Source of the DNA: JASJBU01 sp963797085
GTDB taxonomy: Bacteria > Pseudomonadota > Gammaproteobacteria > Chromatiales > Chromatiaceae
Assembly (NCBI GenBank): GCA_963797085.1
Contig: CAWCOA010000023.1
Coordinates: 102,297-166,296 of the forward strand
Length of the DNA: 64,000 nucleotides
Direction of reading: 5' to 3'
Of this stretch, positions 39,968 to 49,605 are shown in pieces. The notes beneath the pieces were generated by a model. It did not search any database, had not been told where the DNA came from, and worked only from the letters and a program-made list of their open reading frames with translations. The translations under genes were made by a program, and so were the position numbers. Position 1 is the first letter of the stretch. Each line of letters opens with the position of its first letter.

Positions 39968-42070
39968 TTATACCTTTCCGTAATCAACACGTTGCCCAAG
40001 CCAACGCCTGACCAGAGCGGAAGCATTCTCCGGGTAGTCCCGCAAGATCAGCTCAGCTGCCCGACTGACATCATCCAAAATGGCCTGATCACGCACCAGA
40101 TCGGCAATCCGCAATTGCATTTCGCCGGTCTGCCGGGTACCCAGCACCTCCCCGGGACCGCGCATCTCCAGGTCTTTTTGCGCGATCAGGAAGCCATCGC
40201 TGGTTTCACGCAGGATTGCCAGACGTTGTCTGGCATTCGCTGAAAGCGGGGCATGATACATCAATACACAGTGGCTTTCGGCGCTGCCCCGGCCGACCCT
40301 GCCACGCAATTGATGGAGCTGCGCCAGGCCAAGCCGTTCAGGGTTTTCAATAATCATCAGGCTGGCATTCGGCACATCGACTCCCACCTCGATCACCGTG
40401 GTGGCTACCAGCAGATCCAAATCCGCCGCTTTGAACTCACCCATGATGCGCTCTTTTTCATCCTGTTTCACGCGACCATGGACCAGCCCAACTTGCAGCT
40501 CCGGCAGGGCTTGCGTGAGCATCAGCACGGTATCCTCTGCAGCCTGACACTGCAAAGCCTCCGACTCCTCGATCAGGGTGCAGACCCAATAGGCCTGCCG
40601 GCCTTCCGCACAGGCCGCCCTCACCCGCGCCACCACCTCATCCCTGCGCACATCTGAGATCACCACGGTGCTGACCGGTATCCGACCTGGTGGCAGTTCA
40701 TCGATCACCGACAGATCAAGATCCGCATAAGCGGTCATCGCCAGGGTTCGTGGGATTGGCGTGGCTGTCATGATCAGTTGATGGGGTATATGGCCATTGG
40801 CCTGGCCCTTTTCGCGCAGCGCAAGCCGTTGATGCACACCAAACCGATGTTGTTCATCGATAATCACCAGACCGAGCGCTTTGAACAGAACATCGTCCTG
40901 AAACAAGGCATGGGTGCCCACCACGACTTGAGCCCCGCCCTCAGCAATAGACTCCAAGACGGCTTCCCGGGGTCTGCCCTTGAGACGTCCGGTCAACCAA
41001 GCTACCTCAACCTGCATGGACTCCAGCCATAACGAGAAATTACGCAGATGTTGTTCCGCCAGCAGCTCGGTGGGTGCCATCAACGCCACCTGCAGGCTAC
41101 ACTCCACTGCCTGCAGGGCGGCAAGGGCACTGACGATCGTCTTGCCCGATCCCACGTCGCCCTGCACCAAGCGCTGCATTGGGTGCCGCCGATTTAGATC
41201 CGCCTCGATTTCCAGTACCACCCGCTGCTGAGCCTTGGTCAATTCAAATGGCAGGCTGTTAAGCAGCTGGCGCCGTAATACACCATCCCCCGGCAAGGCA
41301 GGCGACGCCTGCTTGGCATGTTGCAGGCGCAACTCCCGCAGACTGATCTGGTGCGCCAGTAATTCTTCGAACGTGAGTCGCTGCTGGGCCGGATGAAGGC
41401 CCTCTAAAAGCTGATCCTGGGGTGCATCCGGCGGCGGCCGATGGATATACCTGATTGCGGCCGCCAGGTCGGGCAGGTGAAATCTACCCAGTAACCGGCT
41501 AGGCAGCCACTCCTGCAAACTGTCTGGGTATTCTTCCAATATGGCCAGCGCCTGCTCCGTCAGTCCCCGCAGGGTCAATTGATGCACGCCCTCTGTGGTG
41601 GGGTAAATTGGCGTCAGATGGTCATCCACAGACAAGGGCGTATCCGGGTCCACCCGCTGATATTCGGGGTGTACTATCTCGAGACTGTTCGGGCCATTGC
41701 GTATCTCACCGAAACAGCGCAGACGGGAACCGCGCATCAAGGTGTTTTTCTGGGCCGCACTGAAATGGAAGAAACGCAGGATAAGACTGCCGCTGCCATC
41801 GGCAAGGCTGACCAACAGGGAGCGGCGGCGGCCGAAGCGGATATCCGCCAACTCGATCTCCCCCTCTATCACCGCCTGGTCTCCAGGCCTGAGCGCACCA
41901 ATGGGCTGGATGCGGGTTCTATCCTGATAACGTAGCGGCAGGTGGAAGAGCAGATCCTGTACGGTGACTATGCCCAGGCGGGCAAGCCTCTCCGCCACCT
42001 TGGGACCGACCCGCTTCAAGCTGGTGACAGGACTCTCTTGCAGACGCTCAGGTGGGGCTGCCTTTTTCAA
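39968..42070 (-). CDS. recG: ATP-dependent DNA helicase RecG
   Basis: 700 residues, the usual length. The wedge/OB domain has VADIRFGRRRSLLVSLADGS. The helicase motifs are Walker A QGDVGSGKTIVSALAA, the motif-II DEQH in VIIDEQHRFGVHQRLALRE, TATPIPRTLAMTAYAD, ATTVIEVGVDVPNASLM and QLRGRVGRG. RecG reverses stalled replication forks and migrates Holliday junctions. It is divergent from yjbQ across 65 bases. In relatives it often follows spoT and ridA, from which it is separated here by the sox block. Confidence 0.96.
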   Translation of the reverse strand: MKKAAPPERLQESPVTSLKRVGPKVAERLARLGIVTVQDLLFHLPLRYQDRTRIQPIGALRPGDQAVIEGEIELADIRFGRRRSLLVSLADGSGSLILRFFHFSAAQKNTLMRGSRLRCFGEIRNGPNSLEIVHPEYQRVDPDTPLSVDDHLTPIYPTTEGVHQLTLRGLTEQALAILEEYPDSLQEWLPSRLLGRFHLPDLAAAIRYIHRPPPDAPQDQLLEGLHPAQQRLTFEELLAHQISLRELRLQHAKQASPALPGDGVLRRQLLNSLPFELTKAQQRVVLEIEADLNRRHPMQRLVQGDVGSGKTIVSALAALQAVECSLQVALMAPTELLAEQHLRNFSLWLESMQVEVAWLTGRLKGRPREAVLESIAEGGAQVVVGTHALFQDDVLFKALGLVIIDEQHRFGVHQRLALREKGQANGHIPHQLIMTATPIPRTLAMTAYADLDLSVIDELPPGRIPVSTVVISDVRRDEVVARVRAACAEGRQAYWVCTLIEESEALQCQAAEDTVLMLTQALPELQVGLVHGRVKQDEKERIMGEFKAADLDLLVATTVIEVGVDVPNASLMIIENPERLGLAQLHQLRGRVGRGSAESHCVLMYHAPLSANARQRLAILRETSDGFLIAQKDLEMRGPGEVLGTRQTGEMQLRIADLVRDQAILDDVSRAAELILRDYPENASALVRRWLGQRVDYGKV

Positions 42071-42135
42071 TACAAGCGGATTCCTATTAAACTCGTGGTA
42101 CCAAGCATGCCAGATCGATGAGGAGAAATAAAAAA

Positions 42136-42552
42136 ATGCTGCTACAGGAGACCCTGACCTTTGAGACCCGTGGCCGCAGCACCTCCAATATCAGCCGGGA
42201 GGTGGCGGACATTATTCAACGGGCTGGAATCAATACTGGTATCTGTCAGCTTTTCATCCACCATACCAGCGCCTCGCTGATTCTGTGTGAAAATGCAGAC
42301 CCCACGGTGCGTTCCGATCTGGAACGCTACATGTCCCGCCTGGTGCCGGATGGGGACCCTATCTTTGACCACACCCAGGAGGGGGAGGATGACATGCCGG
42401 CTCACATTCGCTCGATTCTGACCAAGATGGATCTAAGTTTTCCGATCATCAACGGTCGCCCCGGGCTAGGCACCTGGCAGGGCATCTATCTATGGGAGCA
42501 CCGCACCCACCCCCACCATAGGCGCATCACCCTGACCCTGTATGGGGAATAG
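42136..42552 (+). CDS. yjbQ: YjbQ family (UPF0047) protein
   Basis: About 138 residues from the ATG at 42136 (MLLQETLTFETRGRSTSNIS). An ATG six codons upstream overlaps the AGGAG ribosome binding site and is therefore rejected. Signatures are GICQLFIHHTSASLILCENA, DPIFDHTQEGEDDMPAHI and GTWQGIYLWEHR. Family members have weak thiamin-phosphate synthase activity in vitro, but the true role is unknown. It is convergent with the soxT-like gene. Confidence 0.93.
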   Translation: MLLQETLTFETRGRSTSNISREVADIIQRAGINTGICQLFIHHTSASLILCENADPTVRSDLERYMSRLVPDGDPIFDHTQEGEDDMPAHIRSILTKMDLSFPIINGRPGLGTWQGIYLWEHRTHPHHRRITLTLYGE

Positions 42553-42559
42553 CCCTCAC

Positions 42560-43594
42560 TCAAGCAGCAGTTGAGCGCTGCATCCACCAGAGCATCAACC
42601 ACATGCCGAGCAGGATTCCGGCCAATGCCAGCAGTGACTGGAGCGAGAGCGTGGCCGCGCCGGTCAGCCCCTGACCGATATTGCAGCCTCCGGCGAAGAT
42701 AGCGCCCACTCCCATCATGGCCCCACCAACCAGATAGGCTCCCACGCGGTTGCCGGCAGGCGCCACCCAACGAAAATCGCGGCTGATCAGGGCGCTGGCA
42801 AAGGCGCCTGTGATCAGCCCCAGAATCAGCAGCAGCGCAAAACCGGACCCGGTGACCTGCCCGGTCGTCAGATAGACCGCACCTCTGGCCAATGGCCCCG
42901 CCACAGCGAGGGAAGAGGGGGCGGTTTGGTTGAAATCATCCTGCCCTGCCACGCCAGTGATCCACCAACCGGCTGTCAGGATAAGACCGATCGAGACGCC
43001 CGCCAGGATCTGCCGCAGATTGCTGCGCCATTCACCTGAGCTGAAGATCGCGGCACAGCAGACAGCGAACAACAGCACAGGCAGCAGCCACATCGGCAAA
43101 CCCCAAAGATTCGTCAGATTTGTCTGATCACTCTGAAGAGTTATTGCAGTTGCCTGACCCAACCAGGCGCGCAGAGGTTCCAGCACACCAAACAGGGTCA
43201 CAACAGCCATCAGGGCAAAGCTCAACAGGGTCACCAAGGCGCCCAGATTGCCTTCAGCGGCGCGCACCAGTGTGCGGGACGCACAGCCACCGGCGAGCAT
43301 CGCGCCGATGCCAAACACCAGACCACCAGCCAGTGCGCCGAGCCAGTTGAAAGTCGTATTCCGGTAACTGGAGGCGCCGATATCCACCCACTGCAGGGTC
43401 TCCATCAGGCCGGTGCCTAACAGGGCTACGCCAAACGCCGCCAGGAAAGCATGTAGCTGCCGCGTGTCCCGCATCAGCACCAGATTGCTCACTGCGGCAA
43501 CCACACAAAACCTGGATCGCTGACAGACCACACCAAACAGCAGCCCCAGGACAAACCCACCCCAGGTAATCCAGGGATTGAGCTCCGCAAGCAT
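42560..43594 (-). CDS. YeeE/YedE family (SoxT/TsuA-like) sulfur-compound transporter
   Basis: About 344 residues from the ATG at 43594, 2 bases after the soxZ stop codon. A longer frame overlaps soxZ and is rejected. The protein is polytopic with about nine membrane segments and the conserved cysteine motifs CQRSRFCVVAAVSNL, AGGCASRTLVRAAEG and AGGCNIGQGLTG, which line the thiosulfate path in TsuA. Position directly after soxYZ matches SoxT, proposed to import or sense sulfur compounds. It probably moves thiosulfate or a related anion. Confidence 0.88.
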   Translation of the reverse strand: MLAELNPWITWGGFVLGLLFGVVCQRSRFCVVAAVSNLVLMRDTRQLHAFLAAFGVALLGTGLMETLQWVDIGASSYRNTTFNWLGALAGGLVFGIGAMLAGGCASRTLVRAAEGNLGALVTLLSFALMAVVTLFGVLEPLRAWLGQATAITLQSDQTNLTNLWGLPMWLLPVLLFAVCCAAIFSSGEWRSNLRQILAGVSIGLILTAGWWITGVAGQDDFNQTAPSSLAVAGPLARGAVYLTTGQVTGSGFALLLILGLITGAFASALISRDFRWVAPAGNRVGAYLVGGAMMGVGAIFAGGCNIGQGLTGAATLSLQSLLALAGILLGMWLMLWWMQRSTAA

Positions 43595-43596
43595 GT

Positions 43597-43920
43597 TCAG
43601 CGGACCCGGGTCTCGATCGAATCGGTGTTGCCTTCGTTGTCCACCCAATCGATACGGATGTCATCGCCTTTTTTCCCTGACGCAAGACGAAACGCCAGAT
43701 AGGGATTAACGGCCATCCCCCAGCTCCAGAACCCTGTCAGGACCTGCTTGCCGTCATGTTGACAATGGATTTCCCGAATATAGTGTCGCGGGACTTTCAG
43801 TCCGGTGCGCTTGTCCGTCCGATTCCCTGTCTCCATGGGATGCTGAATCAGTAACTTCACCACCGGCCGACCGTCCTTGAGTTTCGCCAGAATCTTGTGC
43901 CGCTTATTGTTCGTTGCCAT
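43597..43920 (-). CDS. soxZ: Thiosulfate oxidation carrier subunit SoxZ
   Basis: 107 residues. Family features are the opening RHKILAKLKDGRPVVKLLIQ, HPMETGNRTDKRTG, HYIREIHCQHDGKQVL and FWSWGMAVNPYLAF. SoxZ pairs with SoxY to form the periplasmic carrier on which thiosulfate sulfur is oxidised. It has no signal peptide of its own, as usual, and travels with SoxY. It lies 30 bases after soxY. Confidence 0.95.
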   Translation of the reverse strand: MATNNKRHKILAKLKDGRPVVKLLIQHPMETGNRTDKRTGLKVPRHYIREIHCQHDGKQVLTGFWSWGMAVNPYLAFRLASGKKGDDIRIDWVDNEGNTDSIETRVR

Positions 43921-43950
43921 CTGCTTGGCTCCTGATGATGGAGAACCACC

Positions 43951-44412
43951 TCAACCGCAGCCACCGGAGGTGACTTTTGCGGGGCGTCGTGCGCTGTAGA
44001 ATTTCCCCTTGGCATGTACCAATGCGATGATGAATCCTGACCCTCCCATCTTGATCCGGGTATCAATCAGGGGCTCCAGCCCCGGTCCAAGCATGAAAGC
44101 GCCAACAGCCGGGTTGGGATTCTTTTCAGAAAACAGGGTGATGGAATCCGTACCCTCCAACCTGCTGTGGACGGTAATCTGTACGCTACGCCCATCCTCG
44201 ACAATGCCAGGTACCTGCAGCGTGATCGCGTCTGTTTCAGATACCGGCTGCCCTCCCGTTACCAACTGCATCGCCTCTTCCAATGCTGCAGCGTAAAAGA
44301 CATCCGCCTGCCAGTTGCCAACCACGGTTTTTGGTATCAGCAGACCTGAAGCCACCAGTAGACTGTATTGCGCTACTGTGAGTGAGGCCTTGAGAAACAA
44401 TCTCCTTTGCAT
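43951..44412 (-). CDS. soxY: Thiosulfate oxidation carrier protein SoxY
   Basis: About 153 residues from the ATG at 44412 (MQRRLFLKASLTVAQYS), with AGGAG upstream. The longer frame is rejected. RRLFLKA followed by a hydrophobic stretch is a twin-arginine-like export signal. The C-terminus ends in GGCG (RPAKVTSGGCG), the flexible arm whose cysteine carries the sulfur substrate. The rest of the Sox genes (soxXA, soxB, soxCD) are not in this window. Confidence 0.95.
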   Translation of the reverse strand: MQRRLFLKASLTVAQYSLLVASGLLIPKTVVGNWQADVFYAAALEEAMQLVTGGQPVSETDAITLQVPGIVEDGRSVQITVHSRLEGTDSITLFSEKNPNPAVGAFMLGPGLEPLIDTRIKMGGSGFIIALVHAKGKFYSARRPAKVTSGGCG

Positions 44413-44710
44413 GATCTTCTCCTCTCCTGAAAGCAGGCAACTTCCCACTGAGATGCATACGACCAGATGCAGTAAAAGTGTATTGCCCTTTATTTTCTAA
44501 TAGCACCGGATGAGAAAATAACCATGCAGCAAAACCTTCTATATATTATTGTTTTCAGTCGGCAACGGATAACCTCGACTGACTTAATCGGGCTGCGTGA
44601 TGGAAAAAATTGTTGCTTGAAAGGCCATTGATCGCCAGGACAGCTCTCAATTTCCGGGAAGCAATGGCGGCTGATGAAATAGAACGCCTGCCTTGGCCTG
44701 CGACAGGCAA

Positions 44711-45247
44711 CTAATTACCGGTGGGTTTACCGTCCAGACTGATTCTGTTGCGCTCTTTCCAGAATGCCTTGATTCCATCATCGCCTTTTTTCTTCGCCCA
44801 GTTCCTGAGTAATTCTCTGTCCCCTAGATAGTCGAACTGGGGTACGCCAAAACCACAGGATGTCTGCACCAGGTCCACATCCATCACAATGATTTGTCTG
44901 GCGCCGGGGAGACTGGGAAATCTTCCGATATGAGCATCCCACTCAGGAGTGTACGGCCGATAGGCCTGCGCATGTCCGTAGACCCTCAGGACCTTCGATT
45001 CTTTCGTAAATGAACAGAACATCAGGGTCATTCGGTCATTTTCCAACAGATGAGCAGCGGTTTCGTTACCACTGCCTGTCAGATTGAGCCAGACCACCTG
45101 GTTAGGACTCGTAATGCGCAGACTGTCCATGCCTTTTGGGGAGAGGTTGATACGCCCGTCAGCTGATGCGGTGGCGACAAAAAACAGCTGCTGACGGATG
45201 ATGAAGTCAGTCAATTTTTCATTGATTGAGTCATATTTCTTTCCCAT
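44711..45247 (-). CDS. Pyridoxamine 5'-phosphate oxidase-like flavin-binding protein
   Basis: About 178 residues from the ATG at 45247 (MGKKYDSINEKLTDFIIRQQ). GGGGG lies upstream; the longer frame has no support. The PNPOx-like split barrel is shown by LFFVATASADGRINLSPKG, VVWLNLTGSGNETAAHLLEN and MTLMFCSFTKESKVLRVYG. QTSCGFGVP is shared with a common subgroup. The likely ligand is FMN or a related cofactor; the substrate is unknown. It stands alone. Confidence 0.87.
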   Translation of the reverse strand: MGKKYDSINEKLTDFIIRQQLFFVATASADGRINLSPKGMDSLRITSPNQVVWLNLTGSGNETAAHLLENDRMTLMFCSFTKESKVLRVYGHAQAYRPYTPEWDAHIGRFPSLPGARQIIVMDVDLVQTSCGFGVPQFDYLGDRELLRNWAKKKGDDGIKAFWKERNRISLDGKPTGN

Positions 45248-45470
45248 GAAAAGACCCCCAAAGTTAAGATGGCAGTGATAAGGACTCTTGCAAGCTGTGA
45301 CGACCGGATTAGAGCCACCAAAATGACCCAAGAAGTGCACTGAAAATGACACCGGAGTGCAAGGCGCAGTTATCAGGCAAGGGGAGCCCTGCCCTAGTCA
45401 AATTGTATAGCAAAATTGAGCTATTTCGATGACTCTGAATGTATCAGGTTTTTTTAATGGTGCTGATTGA

Positions 45471-45920
45471 CTAATTTTTTCTAAAGCGCACTTTACCGCC
45501 AAACAGGCGGCTGGCAAGACTGACTTTATTTTTATTCAACCACTCTTGCCTTTTGGAGAGAAGCTCCTTGGACAGTGTCACCAGGGAACGCAGAGAGCGA
45601 GTTGCGATAATATCCATACGCAGATCATTCTGCAGTGTTGCCGAGGCCCAAGGCCCGCCTTTATTTCTACGGATAAAATCTCGAACCTGCTGATGCAGAA
45701 TATTACGCAGTTCAGACACCAACTCCTTTTCTGCAACTTCCGGTTCCTGTCCCAGCATTCTGTGTTTCATCCGCTTTGCCTGGCTGGGAGTAATCAATTT
45801 TAGTGTGACGCACTCATTATCCAGCAGCCGTTCCATGCCGCCCCGCTGATCCGCCAGACGTTCAGGCATCGATTTAGCCTTCAGTACGTAGCCGCTGGGT
45901 CTCTTTTCCGACTGTGTCAT
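45471..45920 (-). CDS. Conserved small cytoplasmic protein of unknown function
   Basis: 149 residues, basic, with no signal peptide or membrane segment and a mostly helical composition. GAGG lies 9 bases before the ATG. Its start overlaps (ATGA) the end of a short upstream open stretch that reads like coding sequence. I do not recognise the family. It lies between the PNPOx-like gene and ridA, inside the block separating recG from spoT. Confidence 0.65.
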   Translation of the reverse strand: MTQSEKRPSGYVLKAKSMPERLADQRGGMERLLDNECVTLKLITPSQAKRMKHRMLGQEPEVAEKELVSELRNILHQQVRDFIRRNKGGPWASATLQNDLRMDIIATRSLRSLVTLSKELLSKRQEWLNKNKVSLASRLFGGKVRFRKN

Positions 45921-46276
45921 TTTGACTGCCTCGGTTTGGGTTTGGCCGTTATCTGGTCAATCTCCGACTTCAGCCAAACCGTCTGCTCATCGAGGATATT
46001 GTCGAATCCAACTCAAATTAAACCCTGATTCAGATTGACAGGTACTGCTTGGCATGAATATTTCGCTACTAACTGGTACATTCCAGGTTTGATACCCCAT
46101 CCAACCGGTCGATCTTCAATACTCGCCCATTTATTCTGCCTTCGATAAGCTGTAATAACTTACCGTCCATTCTCTTTTAAGCAATGCTCCCAAGCTTGGA
46201 AAAATCTACTTGAGAAATGAGGGACTTAGGTTATCTATCGGAATCTACTTGATTTTCTTTAATGCCAGCAGGCTGA
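45921..46276. other. Region with short coding-like stretch and no full gene
   Basis: On the minus strand the frame 45917-46012 is open for 31 codons and ends in a TGA that overlaps the ATG of the 149-residue gene. It has no start codon. The rest of the region up to ridA holds nothing I can name. Confidence 0.4.
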
Positions 46277-46660
46277 CTATGTCAGCTCAAGCACCGCATC
46301 CATCTCCACCCCCGCATTCTTTGGTAGTGATGCGACTCCAATGGCGGCACGCGCCGGATAAGGTTCATGGAAGTATTCCGCCATGACTTGATTGACGATT
46401 GGGAAATGGCCCAGGTCGGTAAGAAAGACATTCAACTTGGCCACATCAGCCAGGCTGCCACCCGCCGCCCTTGATACAGCTTGCAGATTATCGAAGACCC
46501 GACGAATCTGCTGCTCGATGTCACCTGCTACCATCTCCATGGTTTCAGGCACCAGTGGAATCTGGCCAGAGAGATAGACCCTGTCGCCACATTTGACTGC
46601 CTGGGAATAGGTACCGATTGCCTGCGGCGCCTGATCGGTATTGATAATCTCGCGACTCAT
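46277..46660 (-). CDS. ridA: RidA family enamine/imine deaminase
   Basis: 127 residues, the standard length. Signatures are the opening INTDQAPQAIGTYSQAVKCG, VYLSGQIPLVPETMEMV, the helix region RRVFDNLQAVSRAAGGSLAD and YPARAAIGVASLPKNAGVEM. The arginine needed for deamination is in PARAAIGV. It hydrolyses reactive 2-aminoacrylate-type imines. It follows spoT, the common order in gammaproteobacteria. Confidence 0.95.
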   Translation of the reverse strand: MSREIINTDQAPQAIGTYSQAVKCGDRVYLSGQIPLVPETMEMVAGDIEQQIRRVFDNLQAVSRAAGGSLADVAKLNVFLTDLGHFPIVNQVMAEYFHEPYPARAAIGVASLPKNAGVEMDAVLELT

Positions 46661-46879
46661 GCTGTTGCTCCTGAACTATATGCTTAAAGCCCAGAAACGC
46701 TGATCTATGCGACGTTTCTGGAATGGATTCGGGAAATGCGGTTTTCTGGTCCTTCTTAATATAAGGCTTGTTGCCTTTGAAAATGGCTGCACACATGCCC
46801 CAGGGACACGGAAAATGCTGCTCCATAAGGCATAGAAACTGGCCAGTAGCAAACCAGTGTTCGGCCTCACGGACGAAAA

Positions 46880-49081
46880 CTATTGTTTCTTGGTTGTCTT
46901 TAACTGCTGCCGGGTGATTTTCATTACCGAGGGCACTCTGCGCACATGGCGGATGATACGAGCAAGATGCTGGCGTCCTCTGACGGTAATCACGAATACA
47001 AGGGTCGATGAGAGACCATCTCTCTCTTCTGAACCCACCTGTTCGATATTGGAACCCAGTTCAGAGATAGTCGAGGCCACCGTAGCCAGCAATCCTCTTC
47101 GATTACCCGCTTCAACCCGCAGTTCTGTGGCAAACTCCGCATCCACTTCTGACTCCCATTCGGCCTCAATCCACTTATGCCCATGTTTATCGTAATCCCC
47201 TAGATTGCCGCAACCCTGGCGATGGATGACGATTCCCTTACCAGGATTGAAGACACCCAGGATCGCATCACCGGGGATCGGCCTGCAACATCGAGCGTAG
47301 TTAACCACCATGCCCTCGGTACCCTTGATGAAGAGGACTCCGGAAGGCTCATTTTGCAGGCTGGCCGTATCTTCGGGTGCGCTGATATCCTCCCCCACCA
47401 AGTGCCTCGCGATCAACAGGGGCATCCTGTTGCCCAGAGCAATCTCTGCCAGCAGCTCTTCAAGCGATGGCAGTCGGTACTCCTTCAGCACTCTGTTAAT
47501 CTGCTCATCCTTGACCATTTCAAGGGTTTTGTGAAGCAGACTCAGTTCTCTTTCCAACAACCTTTTACCCAGACCAACCGCTTCCTTTTTCTGCAGATTT
47601 TTCAGAAAGGCACGAATATTCGCCCGCGCCTTACCGGTGACTACGAAATTCAACCAGGCAGGACTCGGGTTAGCCGTCTCGGAATTGATGATCTCCACAG
47701 TCTGGCCGTTGAAGAGCTTGGTTCGTAACGGCACCAGGCGCCGGTCCACCCGGGCAGCCACGCAGGTATTTCCCACATCGGTGTGCACCGCATAGGCAAA
47801 ATCGACCACCGTAGCGCCTTTTGGCAAGACCATGATGCGCCCCCGGGGGGTAAAGACATAGACCTCATCGGGGAACAGGTCGACCTTAACGTGTTCGAGG
47901 AATTCAATGGAATCACCCACCCCGTGCTGCATCTCCAAGAGATTGTGCAGCCAGTCGGATGCCCTGGATTTGACCCACTGACCACTGGTCTCGCCAGTCT
48001 TGTACATCCAATGCGCAGCAATACCGGATTCCGCCAGTTTATCCATCTCCTCGGTACGGATCTGGATCTCGATAGGAATGCCCTGAGGCCCGAACAGTAG
48101 GGTGTGCAGCGATTGATAGCCATTGGCTTTGGGTATCGCGATATAGTCCTTGAAGCGTCCCGGCATCGGCTTGTAGAGATTATGCACTCCCCCCAGCACC
48201 CGGTAACAGGTATCCACTCGGTCCACAACGATCCTGAAAGCAAATACATCCACCACTTCGGAAAAAGAGAGTTTTTTCTGCACCATCTTGCGGTAGATGC
48301 TGAGCAGATGTTTTTCCCGGCCGTAGACCTGACCGACCAGCCCTTCCTCCGTCAATCTTTTCCTGATCGCGGTTTCCACATTCTCCACCAGTTCCCGGTG
48401 GTGCCCGCGGGCATCCGCGACTGCCTGTTTGAGCACCCGGTAGCGTTTCGGCCAGTGCGCCGCGAAGCCAAGTTCTTCCAGTTCCAGACGGATGGTATTG
48501 ATACCCAGGCGATTGGCGATCGGCGCGTAGATGTCTAAAGTCTCCTTGGCGATCCGCCGGGCCTTCTTCGGCTTCATCACCCCCAGGGTGCGCATGTTGT
48601 GTAGCCGGTCCGCCAGTTTGATCAAAATGACTCGGATATCCTTGGTCATGGCCAGCAGCATCTTGCGCAGACTCGCTGCCTGAGCCTCGGCTTGGGAATT
48701 AAAATCGATCTTTGAGAGCTTGCTGACCCCGTCCACCAGTTCAGCGATCTCGCTGTCGAAGGTTTCCGTCAAGTGTTCTTTCGCAGTGGGAGTGTCTTCG
48801 ATGACATCGTGCAGGATCGCCGCCATCAGGCACTTGTAGTCCATGCGCATGTCAGCCAGGATCTGCGCCACAGCAACCGGGTGATAGATATAGGGTTCGC
48901 CGGTTTTGCGATGCTGGCCAGCATGGGCTTCAGCACCGAACAGGTAGGCGCGGTAAACCTCGCGGATCTGTTCCTGCCGCAGATAACTTTCGAGTGAGAC
49001 GCAGAGATCACTGATCAGGAATCGTGGAGAATCCTGTTTTTCTTCGGATAGATCGACTGAAATACCAAGGGGGTTGCTCAT
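46880..49081 (-). CDS. spoT: Bifunctional (p)ppGpp synthetase/hydrolase SpoT
   Basis: 733 residues. The HD hydrolase domain is intact (KTGEPYIYHPVAVAQILAD, MAAILHDVIEDTPTAKEHL and LADRLHNMRTLG). The synthetase domain follows (FAFRIVVDRVDTCYRVLGGV and GRFKDYIAIPKANGYQSLHT). A TGS domain (VYVFTPRGRIMVLPKGATVV) and a C-terminal ACT domain (VEAGNRRGLLATVASTISEL) complete it. It makes and degrades (p)ppGpp in the stringent response. It lies just after rpoZ, forming rpoZ-spoT-ridA. Confidence 0.96.
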   Translation of the reverse strand: MSNPLGISVDLSEEKQDSPRFLISDLCVSLESYLRQEQIREVYRAYLFGAEAHAGQHRKTGEPYIYHPVAVAQILADMRMDYKCLMAAILHDVIEDTPTAKEHLTETFDSEIAELVDGVSKLSKIDFNSQAEAQAASLRKMLLAMTKDIRVILIKLADRLHNMRTLGVMKPKKARRIAKETLDIYAPIANRLGINTIRLELEELGFAAHWPKRYRVLKQAVADARGHHRELVENVETAIRKRLTEEGLVGQVYGREKHLLSIYRKMVQKKLSFSEVVDVFAFRIVVDRVDTCYRVLGGVHNLYKPMPGRFKDYIAIPKANGYQSLHTLLFGPQGIPIEIQIRTEEMDKLAESGIAAHWMYKTGETSGQWVKSRASDWLHNLLEMQHGVGDSIEFLEHVKVDLFPDEVYVFTPRGRIMVLPKGATVVDFAYAVHTDVGNTCVAARVDRRLVPLRTKLFNGQTVEIINSETANPSPAWLNFVVTGKARANIRAFLKNLQKKEAVGLGKRLLERELSLLHKTLEMVKDEQINRVLKEYRLPSLEELLAEIALGNRMPLLIARHLVGEDISAPEDTASLQNEPSGVLFIKGTEGMVVNYARCCRPIPGDAILGVFNPGKGIVIHRQGCGNLGDYDKHGHKWIEAEWESEVDAEFATELRVEAGNRRGLLATVASTISELGSNIEQVGSEERDGLSSTLVFVITVRGRQHLARIIRHVRRVPSVMKITRQQLKTTKKQ

Positions 49082-49195
49082 TCAGCACTCCGTCACACGG
49101 CCTATGTCGGATTCTGTGCCGATTCCCCCCCAGTATGCAAGATGAAATTCAAATTGTCTTACTGACAGCAGGGGCAGCCGCCAGCATGCTGGCTG

Positions 49196-49468
49196 TCACT
49201 CGCCAGGGCGAATCATCGGCGAGGCATCCAAGGCGGCGAACTCATCATCGATTACGATCTCCTCTTCAGGCTTGGCATCTACATCCTGATGGGTAATCAA
49301 GCCTTCGGCAATCTCCCGCAAAGCCATCACGGTAGGTTTGTCATTCTCCCACGGCAGGAGCGGATCGACACCGTTGGCCAGTTGACGGGCGCGCTTGGTA
49401 GCCAAAAGCACCAGGTCAAATCGGTTATCCACATAGTCAAGACAATCTTCTACAGTAACTCGCGCCAT
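49196..49468 (-). CDS. rpoZ: RNA polymerase omega subunit
   Basis: 90 residues. The start MARVTVEDCLDYVDNRFDLV and the following VLLATKRARQLANGVDPLL are diagnostic for omega. Omega helps assemble RNA polymerase and forms part of a ppGpp site, so its pairing with spoT is meaningful. The gmk gene that usually precedes rpoZ is absent here; an NTF2-like gene takes its place. Confidence 0.96.
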   Translation of the reverse strand: MARVTVEDCLDYVDNRFDLVLLATKRARQLANGVDPLLPWENDKPTVMALREIAEGLITHQDVDAKPEEEIVIDDEFAALDASPMIRPGE

Positions 49469-49605
49469 TCTTTATCTCCGATGAACCGATTATTGAGCCT
49501 GGATGCTTAATCAAACCGTCAATCATAATAGAAGCTGACGTCTAACACCAATTCCCTCGCCACTCAGGTAAAAAACTTCGCCAGGAGTCAGTTAACGCCT
49601 ACTGC

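Noticed and set aside
49163..49199. Palindrome GCCAGCATGCTGGC between rpoZ and spoT as a regulatory site
   Set aside because: It could form a small hairpin, but nothing else supports a site, and spoT follows closely in the same operon.
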